The translations under genes were made by a program, and so were the position numbers. From Planctomycetota bacterium (lineage in GTDB: Bacteria; Planctomycetota; Phycisphaerae; Tepidisphaerales; Tepidisphaeraceae), in NCBI GenBank assembly GCA_023417885.1, contig JAEZED010000145.1:1-51836 (forward strand): a stretch of 51,836 nt of DNA. The letters run 5' to 3'. The notes below the pieces were generated by a model. The model did not search any database. It was not told where the DNA came from and was given only the letters and a program-made list of their open reading frames with translations. Every line of letters starts with the position of its first letter. Within the stretch, counting starts at the first letter, position 1. Positions 34,414 to 43,037 of the stretch are shown piece by piece.

Positions 34414-36015
34414 TCAGCGCCCGCTCGCCCCGGCCATCGCCGGCTGGGCGGGCGACGCCAGCGTCAGCAGCAACTCCAGCAGGGCCGTCGGATCGATCGG
34501 CTTGAGGAGATGATGGTCGAAACCGGCCTCGCGGGATCGCTGGCGATCCTCGTCCTGGCCCCAGCCGGTGAGGGCGATCAACGGGATGCATTCCCCGCTG
34601 GGCAAGGCGCGGATCCGCCGCGCCGCGTCGTAGCCGTCGATGCGGGGCATTCCGATGTCCAGCAGCGCCACGTCCGGCTGGAAGGCGTCGAATGCCTCGA
34701 CCGCCTCCAGGCCGTCGTAAGCAGTGTTGACGATGTGACCGTTGATCCGCAGGAGCATGGCAAGGCTGTTCGCCGAGTCGCGGCTGTCGTCGGCGACGAG
34801 AACGCGCAGCGCCGGCCGCTGCCGCTTGCTCGAAGCCGCTCCCTCCATGGGCGTACCGCGGTCGGCGGAGGGCTGGATGATCACGGGCAGCCGCACCTCG
34901 AACCGGCTGCCCGTCCCGGCGCCATCGCTGTGAGCGGTGATCGATCCGCCGTGAAGCTCGACGATGCGTTTCACGAGCGACAGGCCGATCCCCAGGCCGC
35001 TGCGCGTGCCGTCGGAGGCGCACTGGGCCTGCGTGAACATCTGGAAGATGCGTGGGAGCAGTTCCGGAGGAATGCCGATGCCGTTGTCGCTGATCGCGAT
35101 GACGGCGTCGGAGCCCTGCCGCTGGGCGGCCAGCACGATCCGTCCGCCCGGCTGCGTGTACTTGGCGGCGTTGTTGAGCAGGTTCGTCACCGCCTGGGCC
35201 AGTCGCGTGAGATCGGCATTGAGCATGATGCGCTGGCGGGGCAGGTCCACGACGAGCTCATGGTTTGCGGCCTCGATGAGGGGGCGGCTGGTCTCGATGG
35301 CGACGCGGACGACGTTCTCCAGCGCCACGTGCTTGCGCCGCAGCTCGAGACGGTTGCGCGTCAGGCGCGAGATGTCGAGCAGGTCGTCGATGAGCCGGCT
35401 CATGTGCTGGGTCTGCCGCTCGATGACCTCCAGGGCCCACTGCGTCTCCGGCTCGGCGGCCGGCGTCTTCATGCGAAGTATCTGGGCGGCGTTGCGCAGC
35501 GGGGCGAGCGGGTTGCGCAGCTCGTGGGCGAGCGTGGCGATGAACTCGTTCTTGCTCTGGTCCGCTTCGCGCAGGGCGTTCTCGAGACGCTTGCGGTCGT
35601 TGATGTCGACCAGCACGTTGACCGCCCCGGTGAGACGCCCTGCGTCGTCGTAGATCGGGCTGGCATGGGCGAGCACGAACAGCCGCTTCCCGTCCGGACG
35701 CTCGACGATGATCTCGCAGCCGTGAAAGCTGCGCCCCTGCTCAAGCGCAACGGCCATCCAGCATTCGTCGTGCCTGATCGACATCCCCTCGACGGAGAGG
35801 AGCCTGAAGGATCCGCAGAAGCGGTCGACGGAGTCGTTCAGCCTCGGCGCCCTGCCCCACAGTTCCACGGCCTGCTGGTTGTAGTAGGTGATCAGGCCAT
35901 CCGGGTCACACGTGTAAGCCCCTGCCGGAAGCTTGTCCAGGAGCTTGTGAAACTCGGCTTCCCCCAGTCGTGACGACGGTGGCATGGCGTTGGTCGTAAT
36001 CGCTTGCGGCATCAT
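34414..36015 (-). CDS. Hybrid sensor histidine kinase with PAS and receiver domains
   Basis: The 533-residue product has, in order, a PAS domain (about 20-145), HisKA with the phospho-accepting His164 in HELRNPLAPLR, an HATPase domain, and a receiver domain (about 403-525) with Asp453 in LLDIGMP. ATPase motifs are N-box NLLNNAAKYT (278-287), G1 DNGIGIP (310-316) and G2 GLGIGL (340-345). There is no transmembrane helix, so it is cytoplasmic and senses by PAS. It can relay phosphate from His to its own Asp, but no separate response-regulator output gene lies beside it. The start is taken at the first ATG at 36015. Confidence 0.94.
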   Translation of the reverse strand: MMPQAITTNAMPPSSRLGEAEFHKLLDKLPAGAYTCDPDGLITYYNQQAVELWGRAPRLNDSVDRFCGSFRLLSVEGMSIRHDECWMAVALEQGRSFHGCEIIVERPDGKRLFVLAHASPIYDDAGRLTGAVNVLVDINDRKRLENALREADQSKNEFIATLAHELRNPLAPLRNAAQILRMKTPAAEPETQWALEVIERQTQHMSRLIDDLLDISRLTRNRLELRRKHVALENVVRVAIETSRPLIEAANHELVVDLPRQRIMLNADLTRLAQAVTNLLNNAAKYTQPGGRIVLAAQRQGSDAVIAISDNGIGIPPELLPRIFQMFTQAQCASDGTRSGLGIGLSLVKRIVELHGGSITAHSDGAGTGSRFEVRLPVIIQPSADRGTPMEGAASSKRQRPALRVLVADDSRDSANSLAMLLRINGHIVNTAYDGLEAVEAFDAFQPDVALLDIGMPRIDGYDAARRIRALPSGECIPLIALTGWGQDEDRQRSREAGFDHHLLKPIDPTALLELLLTLASPAQPAMAGASGR

Positions 36016-36227
36016 CAACCCGGCGGACTAATCAAAGGAGCGGGCGAAGAGTCTTCGAACGAGGCAATCTAGTTTGCCTCCGGCTGCCGCGGAACCTTGA
36101 AATTCACCCAACGTCTTCGACATCCCCGTGATCCCGGCACGGGGCTCCTGCCGGCAATGGCGCTCGAGGGGTCGTATCATCCGCAACGGCCGTAAATATC
36201 CGTCTTTCCTACCATTTCCGACGCCCG

Positions 36228-37757
36228 ATGCCCCGCAAGCTCTACCTCGAAACTTTCGGTTGCCAGATGAACGTGCTCGACTCCGAGCTGGTCCTCGGCC
36301 AGCTCGTCGGGCAGGGGTATGAGCCGACCCAGGATCGCGATGCCGCCGACGTCGTGATCTACAACACCTGCAGCGTCCGGGAGCATGCCGAGCAGAAGGT
36401 CTGGAGCCGCCTGGGGGAGCTTCGGTCGGCGAAGGCGGAGCGGCCCGGGATGGTGGTCGGCGTGATCGGCTGCATGGCCGAGCGGGACGGGACAGACATC
36501 TTCCGCAAGTTCCCCCACGTGGACATCCTGTGCGGCCCCGGGGAGCTAGACAAGCTTCCGGGGATGGTTCACAACGCGGTGCTCACGTCGACTGAAGGCA
36601 CGGAGGCGCGAAGGCAGGAAGGCACGAAGGGGGAGGCGGAGGGAAGATACGTCGCGCTCATGGGCTCGACCTCGCGCCGATCCTCGACCCTGAGTGCTGC
36701 GGAGGACAACCTCGAGCTGCTCGACCTGTCGCGAGCCATCTCGCCCGCGGACGCGCAGAAGCAGGCCTATGTCCGCATCACGCGCGGGTGCAACAAGTTC
36801 TGCACGTACTGCGTCGTGCCCTACACGCGCGGCCCGGAGGTGCACCGCCCGCCGCAGAACATCATCGACGAGGTGAGGCGGCTCGCTGACGCCGGCGCGC
36901 GCGAGGTGACCCTTCTCGGGCAAACGATCAACCACTACGCCTACGAGCATGGCGACGGCCGGAGGACGAGCTTCGGGCAGCTTCTGTACGAGATCCACGA
37001 GGCCGTCCCGCACCTGCCGCGCCTTCGCTTCGTGACGAGCTACCCGCGCGACTTCACGGACGAGGCCTTGGCGGCGATGCGCGACTGTGAGCGGATCTGC
37101 CGCTACCTGCACGTTCCGGCACAGCACGGCAACAACCGCGTGCTGAAGGCGATGAACCGCGGCTACACGATCGAGCAGTACCACGAGTTCGTCGATCGCG
37201 CCCGGGAGATGATGCCGGATGTCAGCCTCGCCAGCGACTTCATCGTCGGCTTCCCCACCGAGACTGAGGAGGAGTTTCAGCAGACCAAGGACGTCATCCG
37301 CTACTGCCGCTTCAAGAACAGCTTCATCTTCAAGTACTCCGCCCGACCGGGCACCGTCGCGATCAAGCGATTCAATGACGACGTGCCCGATGATGTGAAG
37401 AAGCGCCGCAACAACGAACTGCTCGCCGTCCAGCACGAGGTCACGCAGCAGGTGACCGCCGAGATGATCGGGCAGACCCTTGAGCTGATGGTGGAGGGGG
37501 AGAGCAAGCACGGTGGCAAGGGAGTCCTTTCCGATGCCGCTTATCCTGCGAGCAACGTGCAGCTCGGCGTGAGGATGCGCCTGCCCGAACGGAAGAGTGG
37601 CACGACCCAGCTCGTGGGGCGCACGCGGGGCGACCAGATCGTCGTCTTCGAAGGCGAGCCGAGCCTCGCTGGCGAGCTGGTGGAGGTGGAGATCACCGGC
37701 GCGCGCGGGCTGACGCTCTTCGGAAAGCGTGCGTCGGCGCCTGCCGCGATCGCGTAA
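36228..37757 (+). CDS. miaB: tRNA-2-methylthio-N6-dimethylallyladenosine synthase MiaB
   Basis: MiaB is a radical-SAM methylthiotransferase that adds a methylthio group to i6A37 of tRNAs. The 509-residue product has the UPF0004 domain with Cys12, Cys48 and Cys82 for the auxiliary cluster, the radical-SAM motif C188-x3-C192-x2-C195 (RGCNKFCTYCVVPYTRGPE), and a C-terminal TRAM domain. Beside the usual layout it carries a linker of about 35 extra residues (about 120-155) between the two domains. Part of this (residues 123-136) is encoded by an 8-base tandem repeat at 36594-36633. As 8 is not a multiple of 3, each unit is read in a new frame. The rest of the protein is intact, so it is probably functional. 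Confidence 0.95.
   Translation: MPRKLYLETFGCQMNVLDSELVLGQLVGQGYEPTQDRDAADVVIYNTCSVREHAEQKVWSRLGELRSAKAERPGMVVGVIGCMAERDGTDIFRKFPHVDILCGPGELDKLPGMVHNAVLTSTEGTEARRQEGTKGEAEGRYVALMGSTSRRSSTLSAAEDNLELLDLSRAISPADAQKQAYVRITRGCNKFCTYCVVPYTRGPEVHRPPQNIIDEVRRLADAGAREVTLLGQTINHYAYEHGDGRRTSFGQLLYEIHEAVPHLPRLRFVTSYPRDFTDEALAAMRDCERICRYLHVPAQHGNNRVLKAMNRGYTIEQYHEFVDRAREMMPDVSLASDFIVGFPTETEEEFQQTKDVIRYCRFKNSFIFKYSARPGTVAIKRFNDDVPDDVKKRRNNELLAVQHEVTQQVTAEMIGQTLELMVEGESKHGGKGVLSDAAYPASNVQLGVRMRLPERKSGTTQLVGRTRGDQIVVFEGEPSLAGELVEVEITGARGLTLFGKRASAPAAIA
36594..36633 (+). repeat. Octamer tandem repeat within miaB
   Basis: Five 8-base units: GAAGGCAC, GGAGGCGC, GAAGGCAG, GAAGGCAC and GAAGGGGG. They keep the miaB frame open and encode a Thr/Glu/Arg/Gly-rich stretch (TEGTEARRQEGTKG). 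The same kind of repeat is a common intergenic element in other bacteria. Confidence 0.85.
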
Positions 37758-37875
37758 CCCCGGCGGGATCAAGTTATTGCCCGGGAGACGTTCCAGACGC
37801 GCGTTAGGGTCACGACACAGTCGAATCGGCGCGATACATTGCGCCGGCGATCTGCCCGAGCGCTGACGCACGCAA

Positions 37876-38478
37876 ATGAAACCCAGGCGCCTCCTCTCCC
37901 GCGCAGCGATGTCCCTGTGGCTCCTGCCCCTGGTGGTTGTCGTAGCGATGTGGACCCGCAGCCACTTCCGGCTCGATGAGCTGTCGCGCGTGACCGAGCG
38001 GAACGAAACGGAGGCGATCGTTTCCTACCGCGGCGCGCTGCACGTGATCCGCAGCGGGCGGTCTGCCGCGCCGCGTCCCGTGCAGTGGGACGTCTACGAA
38101 GTCCGGGAAGGCGCCCGAGAGGATGAGCTCTACACGACCGGCCGGGCCCGCTGGGAGCGGCTGGGATTCGCCCGGATGACGAGCAGCCAGGGCGCCGGTG
38201 GGGGTACGTTCACGTCGGGGCGCTCGATCACGCCCTGGCTGATGGTCAACCCGATGGAGGCGTGGGTGGTGCCGTACTGGCCGCTGGCCCTCCTCGCCGC
38301 CGTCCCGACGGCGTGGCGCACCGCGCGACTCGGGCGGACTGCGCTCCGCCGTCGTCGCGGGCAGTGCATCGCCTGCGGGTACGACCTCCGCGCCTCGACC
38401 GACCGCTGCCCGGAGTGCGGCTTCGTGTTCCACGTCGAGTCCGGGGCTCACCGCCCGCTCCCCGTCGCCAGCCCGTGA
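37876..38478 (+). CDS. Membrane protein with C-terminal zinc ribbon
   Basis: The 200-residue product has two predicted membrane helices (about 12-28 and 133-152), an extracytoplasmic middle, and a C-terminal zinc ribbon: CIACGYDLRASTDRCPECG, i.e. CxxC-x12-CxxC. This CxxCGYDLR...CPEC module is frequent in planctomycete membrane proteins of unknown function. It would bind one zinc on the cytoplasmic side. The 3' end overlaps the convergent permease gene by 31 bases. Confidence 0.85.
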   Translation: MKPRRLLSRAAMSLWLLPLVVVVAMWTRSHFRLDELSRVTERNETEAIVSYRGALHVIRSGRSAAPRPVQWDVYEVREGAREDELYTTGRARWERLGFARMTSSQGAGGGTFTSGRSITPWLMVNPMEAWVVPYWPLALLAAVPTAWRTARLGRTALRRRRGQCIACGYDLRASTDRCPECGFVFHVESGAHRPLPVASP

Positions 38479-39254
38479 ATGAAGTCGCGCTGGCAGAGGA
38501 AGAACAGGCCGATCACCGGCACGATGCTCAGCAGCGTCGCCGCCATCAGCGGGCCCGGCTCGGCTTCGTATGCCGGGTGCGCCGCCATGTGCGCCAGGCC
38601 GATCGCGAGCGTGTGACGCTGGTTGCTCACGAGCACCGCGGCCGGCCAGAGCAGGTTGTTCCACGCGGACAGAAAACCGAGCAGCAGGAAGGCACCGGTC
38701 GTCGGGCGCACCAGCGGCATGGCGATGCTCCACCAGATGCGCCACTCCGGGCAGCCGTCGAGCCGCGCCGCGTCGATCAGCCCCGTCGGAATATTCCGGA
38801 AGCTGATCGCATAGAGGAAGACACCGAACGCGCTGATCGCCCCCGGAAAAATCACGGCCGCGAAGCTGTCGAGCCAACCGAGCCGCAGCACCAGCCCGAA
38901 GAGTCCCGGCAGTGTCACGTGCGCCGGCACCAGCACCGTCGCCGCCAGGAGCACGATCATGGCCAGCCGGCCGCGGAACCGATAGGCGTAGAGCCCAAAA
39001 CCGGCCAGGCTACACAGCACGATCGCCAGCAGCGTCTGCGCCGAGGCGATGAAGAGGGAATTGACCAGCCAGTCGGCGAACGCCTCCTCCGAGAGCAGCC
39101 GCCGGAAGTGGTTGAGCGTGGGCCGCCCGTCGCGCAGGCCAAGGGCCCCGGCGACGAGCCACGCCAGCGGAAGCAGCGCGAGCGCCGCCAGGAGCCCCGT
39201 GATCAGCCGGCGCATTGCGCCGGTCACGACGGGTTCGTGCGCGACCGTGCTCAT
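38448..39254 (-). CDS. Sugar-type ABC transporter permease (MalG/CUT1-like)
   Basis: The 268-residue product has about six transmembrane helices. The cytoplasmic EAA loop that docks on the ATPase is visible as DAARLDGCPEWRIWWSIAMPL, with the conserved DG and Pro. Its length and N-terminus match the inner-membrane permeases of carbohydrate importers. The start overlaps the stop of the upstream permease by 4 bases, indicating translational coupling. The binding protein and the other permease lie further upstream; no ATPase gene is present, so a shared or distant ATPase is needed. The sugar is unknown. Confidence 0.92.
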   Translation of the reverse strand: MSTVAHEPVVTGAMRRLITGLLAALALLPLAWLVAGALGLRDGRPTLNHFRRLLSEEAFADWLVNSLFIASAQTLLAIVLCSLAGFGLYAYRFRGRLAMIVLLAATVLVPAHVTLPGLFGLVLRLGWLDSFAAVIFPGAISAFGVFLYAISFRNIPTGLIDAARLDGCPEWRIWWSIAMPLVRPTTGAFLLLGFLSAWNNLLWPAAVLVSNQRHTLAIGLAHMAAHPAYEAEPGPLMAATLLSIVPVIGLFFLCQRDFIHGLATGSGR

Positions 39255-40135
39255 GCCTGCACGTCCTCCCTTCCCATGCCAAGCGCCCTGACCATGCCGA
39301 GCGTGATCAGGACAAGGAGGATCGTGAAGATCCAGCCGATCGCAGCGGCGTAGCCGAGGTCGCCGCGCTCGAAGCCGACGGCGAAGAGGTACATCACGAC
39401 CGTCAGGCCGCGATAGTTCGGCCCGGGCCCGCCGAACAGCACATACGGCAGCTCGAACACCTGCAGCGCCCAGATCATCCCGGCGACGGCGAGGAAGCTG
39501 AGGGTCGGGCGCATCTGCGGGAGCGTCACGTGCCGGAAGCGCCCCCAGGCGCCGGCCCCGTCCACGACGGCGGCGTCGTAGAGGCGGCTATCCACCTGCT
39601 GAAGCGCCGCGAGGCAGTAGATCATGCCGAAGCCGATCGAGAGGTACCACGCGCAGGCGAGCATGACCGGCATCGCCCAGAACTCGCGGTTGAGCAGGTC
39701 AACCGGCGCGTCTGTCAGCCCGATCGCCATGAAGCTCCGGCTGACGAGGGAGTGTCGGCCGGAGAGCATGTCCGAGAAGAGCACCGCCGCAAAGACGACG
39801 CCGACGAGATGGGTGCTGAAGAAGACGAAGCGAAGCATTGGGCGCACGCGCCGGCGCGCCCGCTCCACGAGCAGGGCAAGGCCCAGCGACGCCGGGATGT
39901 GTACGGCGAGGAAGACGATTGCGAAGAGGAGCGTGTTGAGCAGCGAGAGCCAGAGGAGCAGGTCGCCCGCGGCGAAGGCGTAGTTCTCGAGGCCGGCCGG
40001 ACGCGCCGCCGCCGTTCCCGCCTCGCGCTGAAAGCTCATGACAAGGCTCTGCCCGGCGGGGTAGGCAAAGAAGAAGCCGAAGCCGGCAAGGAATGGGCCG
40101 AGGAAGAGATAGGGCCACGGGCTCCGACGGCGCAT
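39251..40135 (-). CDS. Sugar-type ABC transporter permease (MalF/UgpA-like)
   Basis: The 294-residue product has six predicted helices and the EAA loop DAAVVDGAGAWGRFRHVTLPQMRP, the strongest signature of this class. It starts MRRRSPWPYLFLGPFLAGFGFFFAYP, typical of CUT1 inner permeases. It overlaps the second permease by 4 bases. Between it and the upstream membrane protein gene lie 258 bases containing two parS-like palindromes, unusual for a tightly packed operon. It should pair with the MalG-like partner to form the channel. Confidence 0.93.
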   Translation of the reverse strand: MRRRSPWPYLFLGPFLAGFGFFFAYPAGQSLVMSFQREAGTAAARPAGLENYAFAAGDLLLWLSLLNTLLFAIVFLAVHIPASLGLALLVERARRRVRPMLRFVFFSTHLVGVVFAAVLFSDMLSGRHSLVSRSFMAIGLTDAPVDLLNREFWAMPVMLACAWYLSIGFGMIYCLAALQQVDSRLYDAAVVDGAGAWGRFRHVTLPQMRPTLSFLAVAGMIWALQVFELPYVLFGGPGPNYRGLTVVMYLFAVGFERGDLGYAAAIGWIFTILLVLITLGMVRALGMGREDVQA

Positions 40136-40254
40136 CGCTCAGCACGTTACCTGAGTCGGTCGATTCTGTCGCCGGGCCATCCGGCGGGGCGCCAGCGGGC
40201 ATCGGCCAAGCGCTGGTGCGCGCGCGGATGCACCGGCGCGCACCATCCGCCGGA

Positions 40255-40270
40255 TGTTCCACGTGGAACA
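40255..40270. promoter_or_regulatory. parS-like site 1
   Basis: TGTTCCACGTGGAACA is a perfect 16-bp palindrome. It equals the ParB-binding consensus TGTTTCACGTGAAACA with a symmetric C/G change, a variant known from Pseudomonas parS sites. It lies between the two minus-strand genes for a permease and a polytopic membrane protein. ParB bound here would load SMC and segregate the origin region. Confidence 0.85.
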
Positions 40271-40375
40271 ATTTCGCGCCCGATTGGTGATCCCGTTGCG
40301 CCAAGCCCGTTCTCGCCTTCGATCCCGCCGCCAACGGGGGTGAGATCAAGCGCCCGCGCGCACCATCGCTGCGAA

Positions 40376-40391
40376 TGTTCCACGTGGAACA
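40376..40391. promoter_or_regulatory. parS-like site 2
   Basis: An identical TGTTCCACGTGGAACA palindrome lies 121 bases from site 1, ending 3 bases before the stop codon of the neighbouring gene. Flanks are partly shared (GCGCACCATC upstream, AATT downstream), so the pair looks like an ancient duplication. Two sites together make a chance occurrence very unlikely. Confidence 0.85.
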
Positions 40392-40393
40392 AT

Positions 40394-41518
40394 TCAGGGC
40401 GAATCCCGCACACCGGCGACGGCGAAGACAAAGAGCGCGCCCGCGATCAGCAGCCACCAGCGGCGCCTCTCCGGGAGCCAGCGGCGCAGCGTCCAGAAGA
40501 GCGCCGGGCCCGCGGGGATCGTGAAGCGCGGAAAGTGCGCAAAGCCCCAGGGCGGAGCGATCAGGATCACGAAGATCGTGTTCCCCACGAGCCACGGCCC
40601 GGCGGCGACGTCGCGGCTATCGCGATCCGCAGCGCACAGCCGGGCGAGCACGATCGCACAGCCGGCCAGAACGACTGCAACATGGAGCCAGATGTAGGCC
40701 CGCCTGCCCCAGCCAAACTCCGACTCCAGCGCCCAGGGGATGAGCGCCTCGAACGGAAGCGCCCACATGCGTCCGCCGTACGCGCCGGGATGCTCGCGGT
40801 AGATTCGTGCTCCCTCGGTCGCGTCGCCGCTCCAGGCGTGGAGCAGGGCGTAACCCGCCATGACGGTGCCGAGGGCTGTCGCGCCAACGAGGAGCGGGCC
40901 GACCCAGCGCCGGCGCCCTTCGGCCTGAACCGACAGGACCGCCATCGCCCCGAGGACGGCGAAGCAGGCCATGGGGCGAACCAGCCCCGCGCAACCGAAG
41001 ACAACGCCTGCTGCCGCAAGCGCTGCTCGGCCGCGCGCTCTCAGTGCCAGCGCAAGGCCTGCGAGTGTGAATGCAAGGAGGACGGATTCACTCATCACCA
41101 GCGAGGAGTTGATCGCGTAGTGCGGTACGAGCAATGCCGTCGCGTAGCCGACGCGCCGATCCTCGAACACCATCGCCGCCAGTGCCGCGGCGAGGCCGGC
41201 GGCGCACCAGGTGATCGACAGGCCCGCCGCCGCAAGAGGGACGCCCCCCAGGTGGAGCAGGGCAATGAGCGCCGGGTAGCCCGGGAAGACACGCCGGTGG
41301 TAGGTGTCGAGCTCCGCCAGGTCCTCCTCACCGCAGAGCGCCGCCGCATAGAGAAGGTAGCTTTCGCCGTCTCCCTTGAAGGCATACTGCTCAAGAGACA
41401 GGGGAAAGATCGTGATCACCGTGAGGAATACGCCCGCGCGAAATGTGATCGCCAGCATCGCCAGCAGCAGGAGCTCGCGCGGCGACGCCCTCATCGATTC
41501 CGGCGGTGTCTGGCCCAT
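40394..41518 (-). CDS. Polytopic membrane protein, GT-C glycosyltransferase-like
   Basis: The 374-residue product has about eight to ten hydrophobic helices with short loops. The first periplasmic loop holds FKGDGESYLLYAAAL and an Arg-rich turn (TYHRRVFPGYPALIALL). The FPGYP stretch followed by an extended helix resembles ArnT/PMT-like GT-C glycosyltransferases that use lipid-linked sugars. I do not see a clear catalytic Asp-Glu pair, so this is a structural guess. It lies between the ABC binding-protein gene (14 bases upstream) and the parS-like sites. A role in glycan assembly is inferred only from fold. Confidence 0.6.
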   Translation of the reverse strand: MGQTPPESMRASPRELLLLAMLAITFRAGVFLTVITIFPLSLEQYAFKGDGESYLLYAAALCGEEDLAELDTYHRRVFPGYPALIALLHLGGVPLAAAGLSITWCAAGLAAALAAMVFEDRRVGYATALLVPHYAINSSLVMSESVLLAFTLAGLALALRARGRAALAAAGVVFGCAGLVRPMACFAVLGAMAVLSVQAEGRRRWVGPLLVGATALGTVMAGYALLHAWSGDATEGARIYREHPGAYGGRMWALPFEALIPWALESEFGWGRRAYIWLHVAVVLAGCAIVLARLCAADRDSRDVAAGPWLVGNTIFVILIAPPWGFAHFPRFTIPAGPALFWTLRRWLPERRRWWLLIAGALFVFAVAGVRDSP

Positions 41519-41533
41519 GGGATGCGGCGCACT

Positions 41534-42949
41534 CTACTGGCGCGCGCCGCCGCTGGCGAAACGGGCGCGTCGAAGCAGGTCCGCCTGCGCGTCGGCCAGC
41601 CAATGGTTGATCTGCGCCTCCAGCGCCTCGCCGCGCAGGCCCGACTGCCGCGCCTCGGCGGAGCGGGAGACGATCGCCGCCAGGTGGGCGGCGGCGGCGA
41701 GCGACAGGGGCGTAACACGCTCCGGGCCGGCCTCCGCCGCCAGCTCCGCGTAGAGGCGTCGGATCGGCTGCTCCCCATAGAGAGGCGACGTGCCCGCGCC
41801 GCGGACGTACATCATCGGATTGCGAAGCGCGGGAACCACGTACGCATCCCTTCGGCGCGCCGCCAGGGCGTCGTCGCTCGCGGCGAGCCGCTCTGCCAGC
41901 GCGAAGGCCGCATCCGGATCGGCGACGCCGCGCGGAATCGCGAGCATCGAGCCGCCCCAGGGCGCGGTGCGCGCATCGCCCGGCTCGAACGGGGGAAGCG
42001 GCATCATCGCCAGCTTCCCCGCCAGTTCCGGCGCCGCGGATTCCAAGGGCTCGATCCGCCAGTCCGGCGTCCAGATCATGGCGACGTCGCCGCGCACAAG
42101 GTCGCCCGCGAAGCGCCCATGCCCTTCGCTCGTCGGTATGGCGACAGGCGTGTCGCCGGCGAGTAGCTCGGCGTGAAACGCGACTGTCGGGGCGATGTGC
42201 GGATCGCGCAGGTTGGGGCGTCCTTCATCGTCCACGAGCGCCACGCCGCGCTGCTGGAGCATCAGCGTGATGTGATCGCTTCGCGTACGCGACAACTCCA
42301 GCGCCCGAACGCCAGGTCGGCCGTGTGCCTCCCAATACGCGCAGTAGCGCCGCAGCACGTCGGCAAGCTCATCCCAGGAACGGCATGCGGCGGGATCGAG
42401 GCCGGCAGCTTCGAACAGGTCGCGCCGCCAGGTGAGCGTGACCGGGTGCACCCCGAGGGGAATGCCGTAGACGCGCCCGCCGCGCGACCAGGAGGCGAGT
42501 CGCGAAGGCATGAGCCGCTCGAGCAGGCCGCTGCGCGCGAGGTGATCATCGAGTGGCAGCAGGCCGATGCCGCCGCCATCCGGCTCTAGATACTTCGCGG
42601 CAGAAAGGATCTCGAGATGAACGACGTCGGGGAGCGTCTCCCGGTGATCGCCGGCGCGCAGGAGGGTCATCAGGCGCAGGTCGAGCGTGTTCGGCGTCAT
42701 GAGCTCGACATCAATGCTGACTCCCGTCTGCTCCTCGATGCGGTCGATCAGCGAGCGTCCACCGGGCGAGACGGGCGCCATGAGGCTCTCGGCGTGGCTC
42801 GCGGAGAATGTCCAGACCACGAGGTGCGCCTCCCGCGGGCTCGACCGAACGGCGATCAGGAGACCGGTCACGAGGACCAGTCCGACCAGTACGGCGCCAG
42901 CGGCCGGGAGGGGAAGACTTCGGCCAGTGCTGGCGAGCGGTCGAGCCAC
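41534..42949 (-). CDS. ABC transporter extracellular solute-binding protein (family 1)
   Basis: The 471-residue product has an N-terminal hydrophobic helix (about 15-33) that is either a signal peptide or a membrane anchor. It then shows the two-lobed binding-protein fold typical of sugar binders: LVVWTFSASHAESL, SWSRGGRVYGIPLGVHPVTLTWRRDLFEAAGLDP, and GDVAMIWTPDW. It should capture a carbohydrate and hand it to the MalF/MalG-like permeases downstream. There is no lipobox. The gene is divergent from the Fur-family gene, 88 bases away. The sugar is unknown. Confidence 0.85.
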   Translation of the reverse strand: MARPLASTGRSLPLPAAGAVLVGLVLVTGLLIAVRSSPREAHLVVWTFSASHAESLMAPVSPGGRSLIDRIEEQTGVSIDVELMTPNTLDLRLMTLLRAGDHRETLPDVVHLEILSAAKYLEPDGGGIGLLPLDDHLARSGLLERLMPSRLASWSRGGRVYGIPLGVHPVTLTWRRDLFEAAGLDPAACRSWDELADVLRRYCAYWEAHGRPGVRALELSRTRSDHITLMLQQRGVALVDDEGRPNLRDPHIAPTVAFHAELLAGDTPVAIPTSEGHGRFAGDLVRGDVAMIWTPDWRIEPLESAAPELAGKLAMMPLPPFEPGDARTAPWGGSMLAIPRGVADPDAAFALAERLAASDDALAARRRDAYVVPALRNPMMYVRGAGTSPLYGEQPIRRLYAELAAEAGPERVTPLSLAAAAHLAAIVSRSAEARQSGLRGEALEAQINHWLADAQADLLRRARFASGGARQ

Positions 42950-43037
42950 GGCTCGAGTCTACCGGGAGCGTGGTCTCGCCATCAGGCGGGATTCGCGCGT
43001 GGTTGTCGTTACGCCGGCGTCTCCCTAGGCTGTTCGA

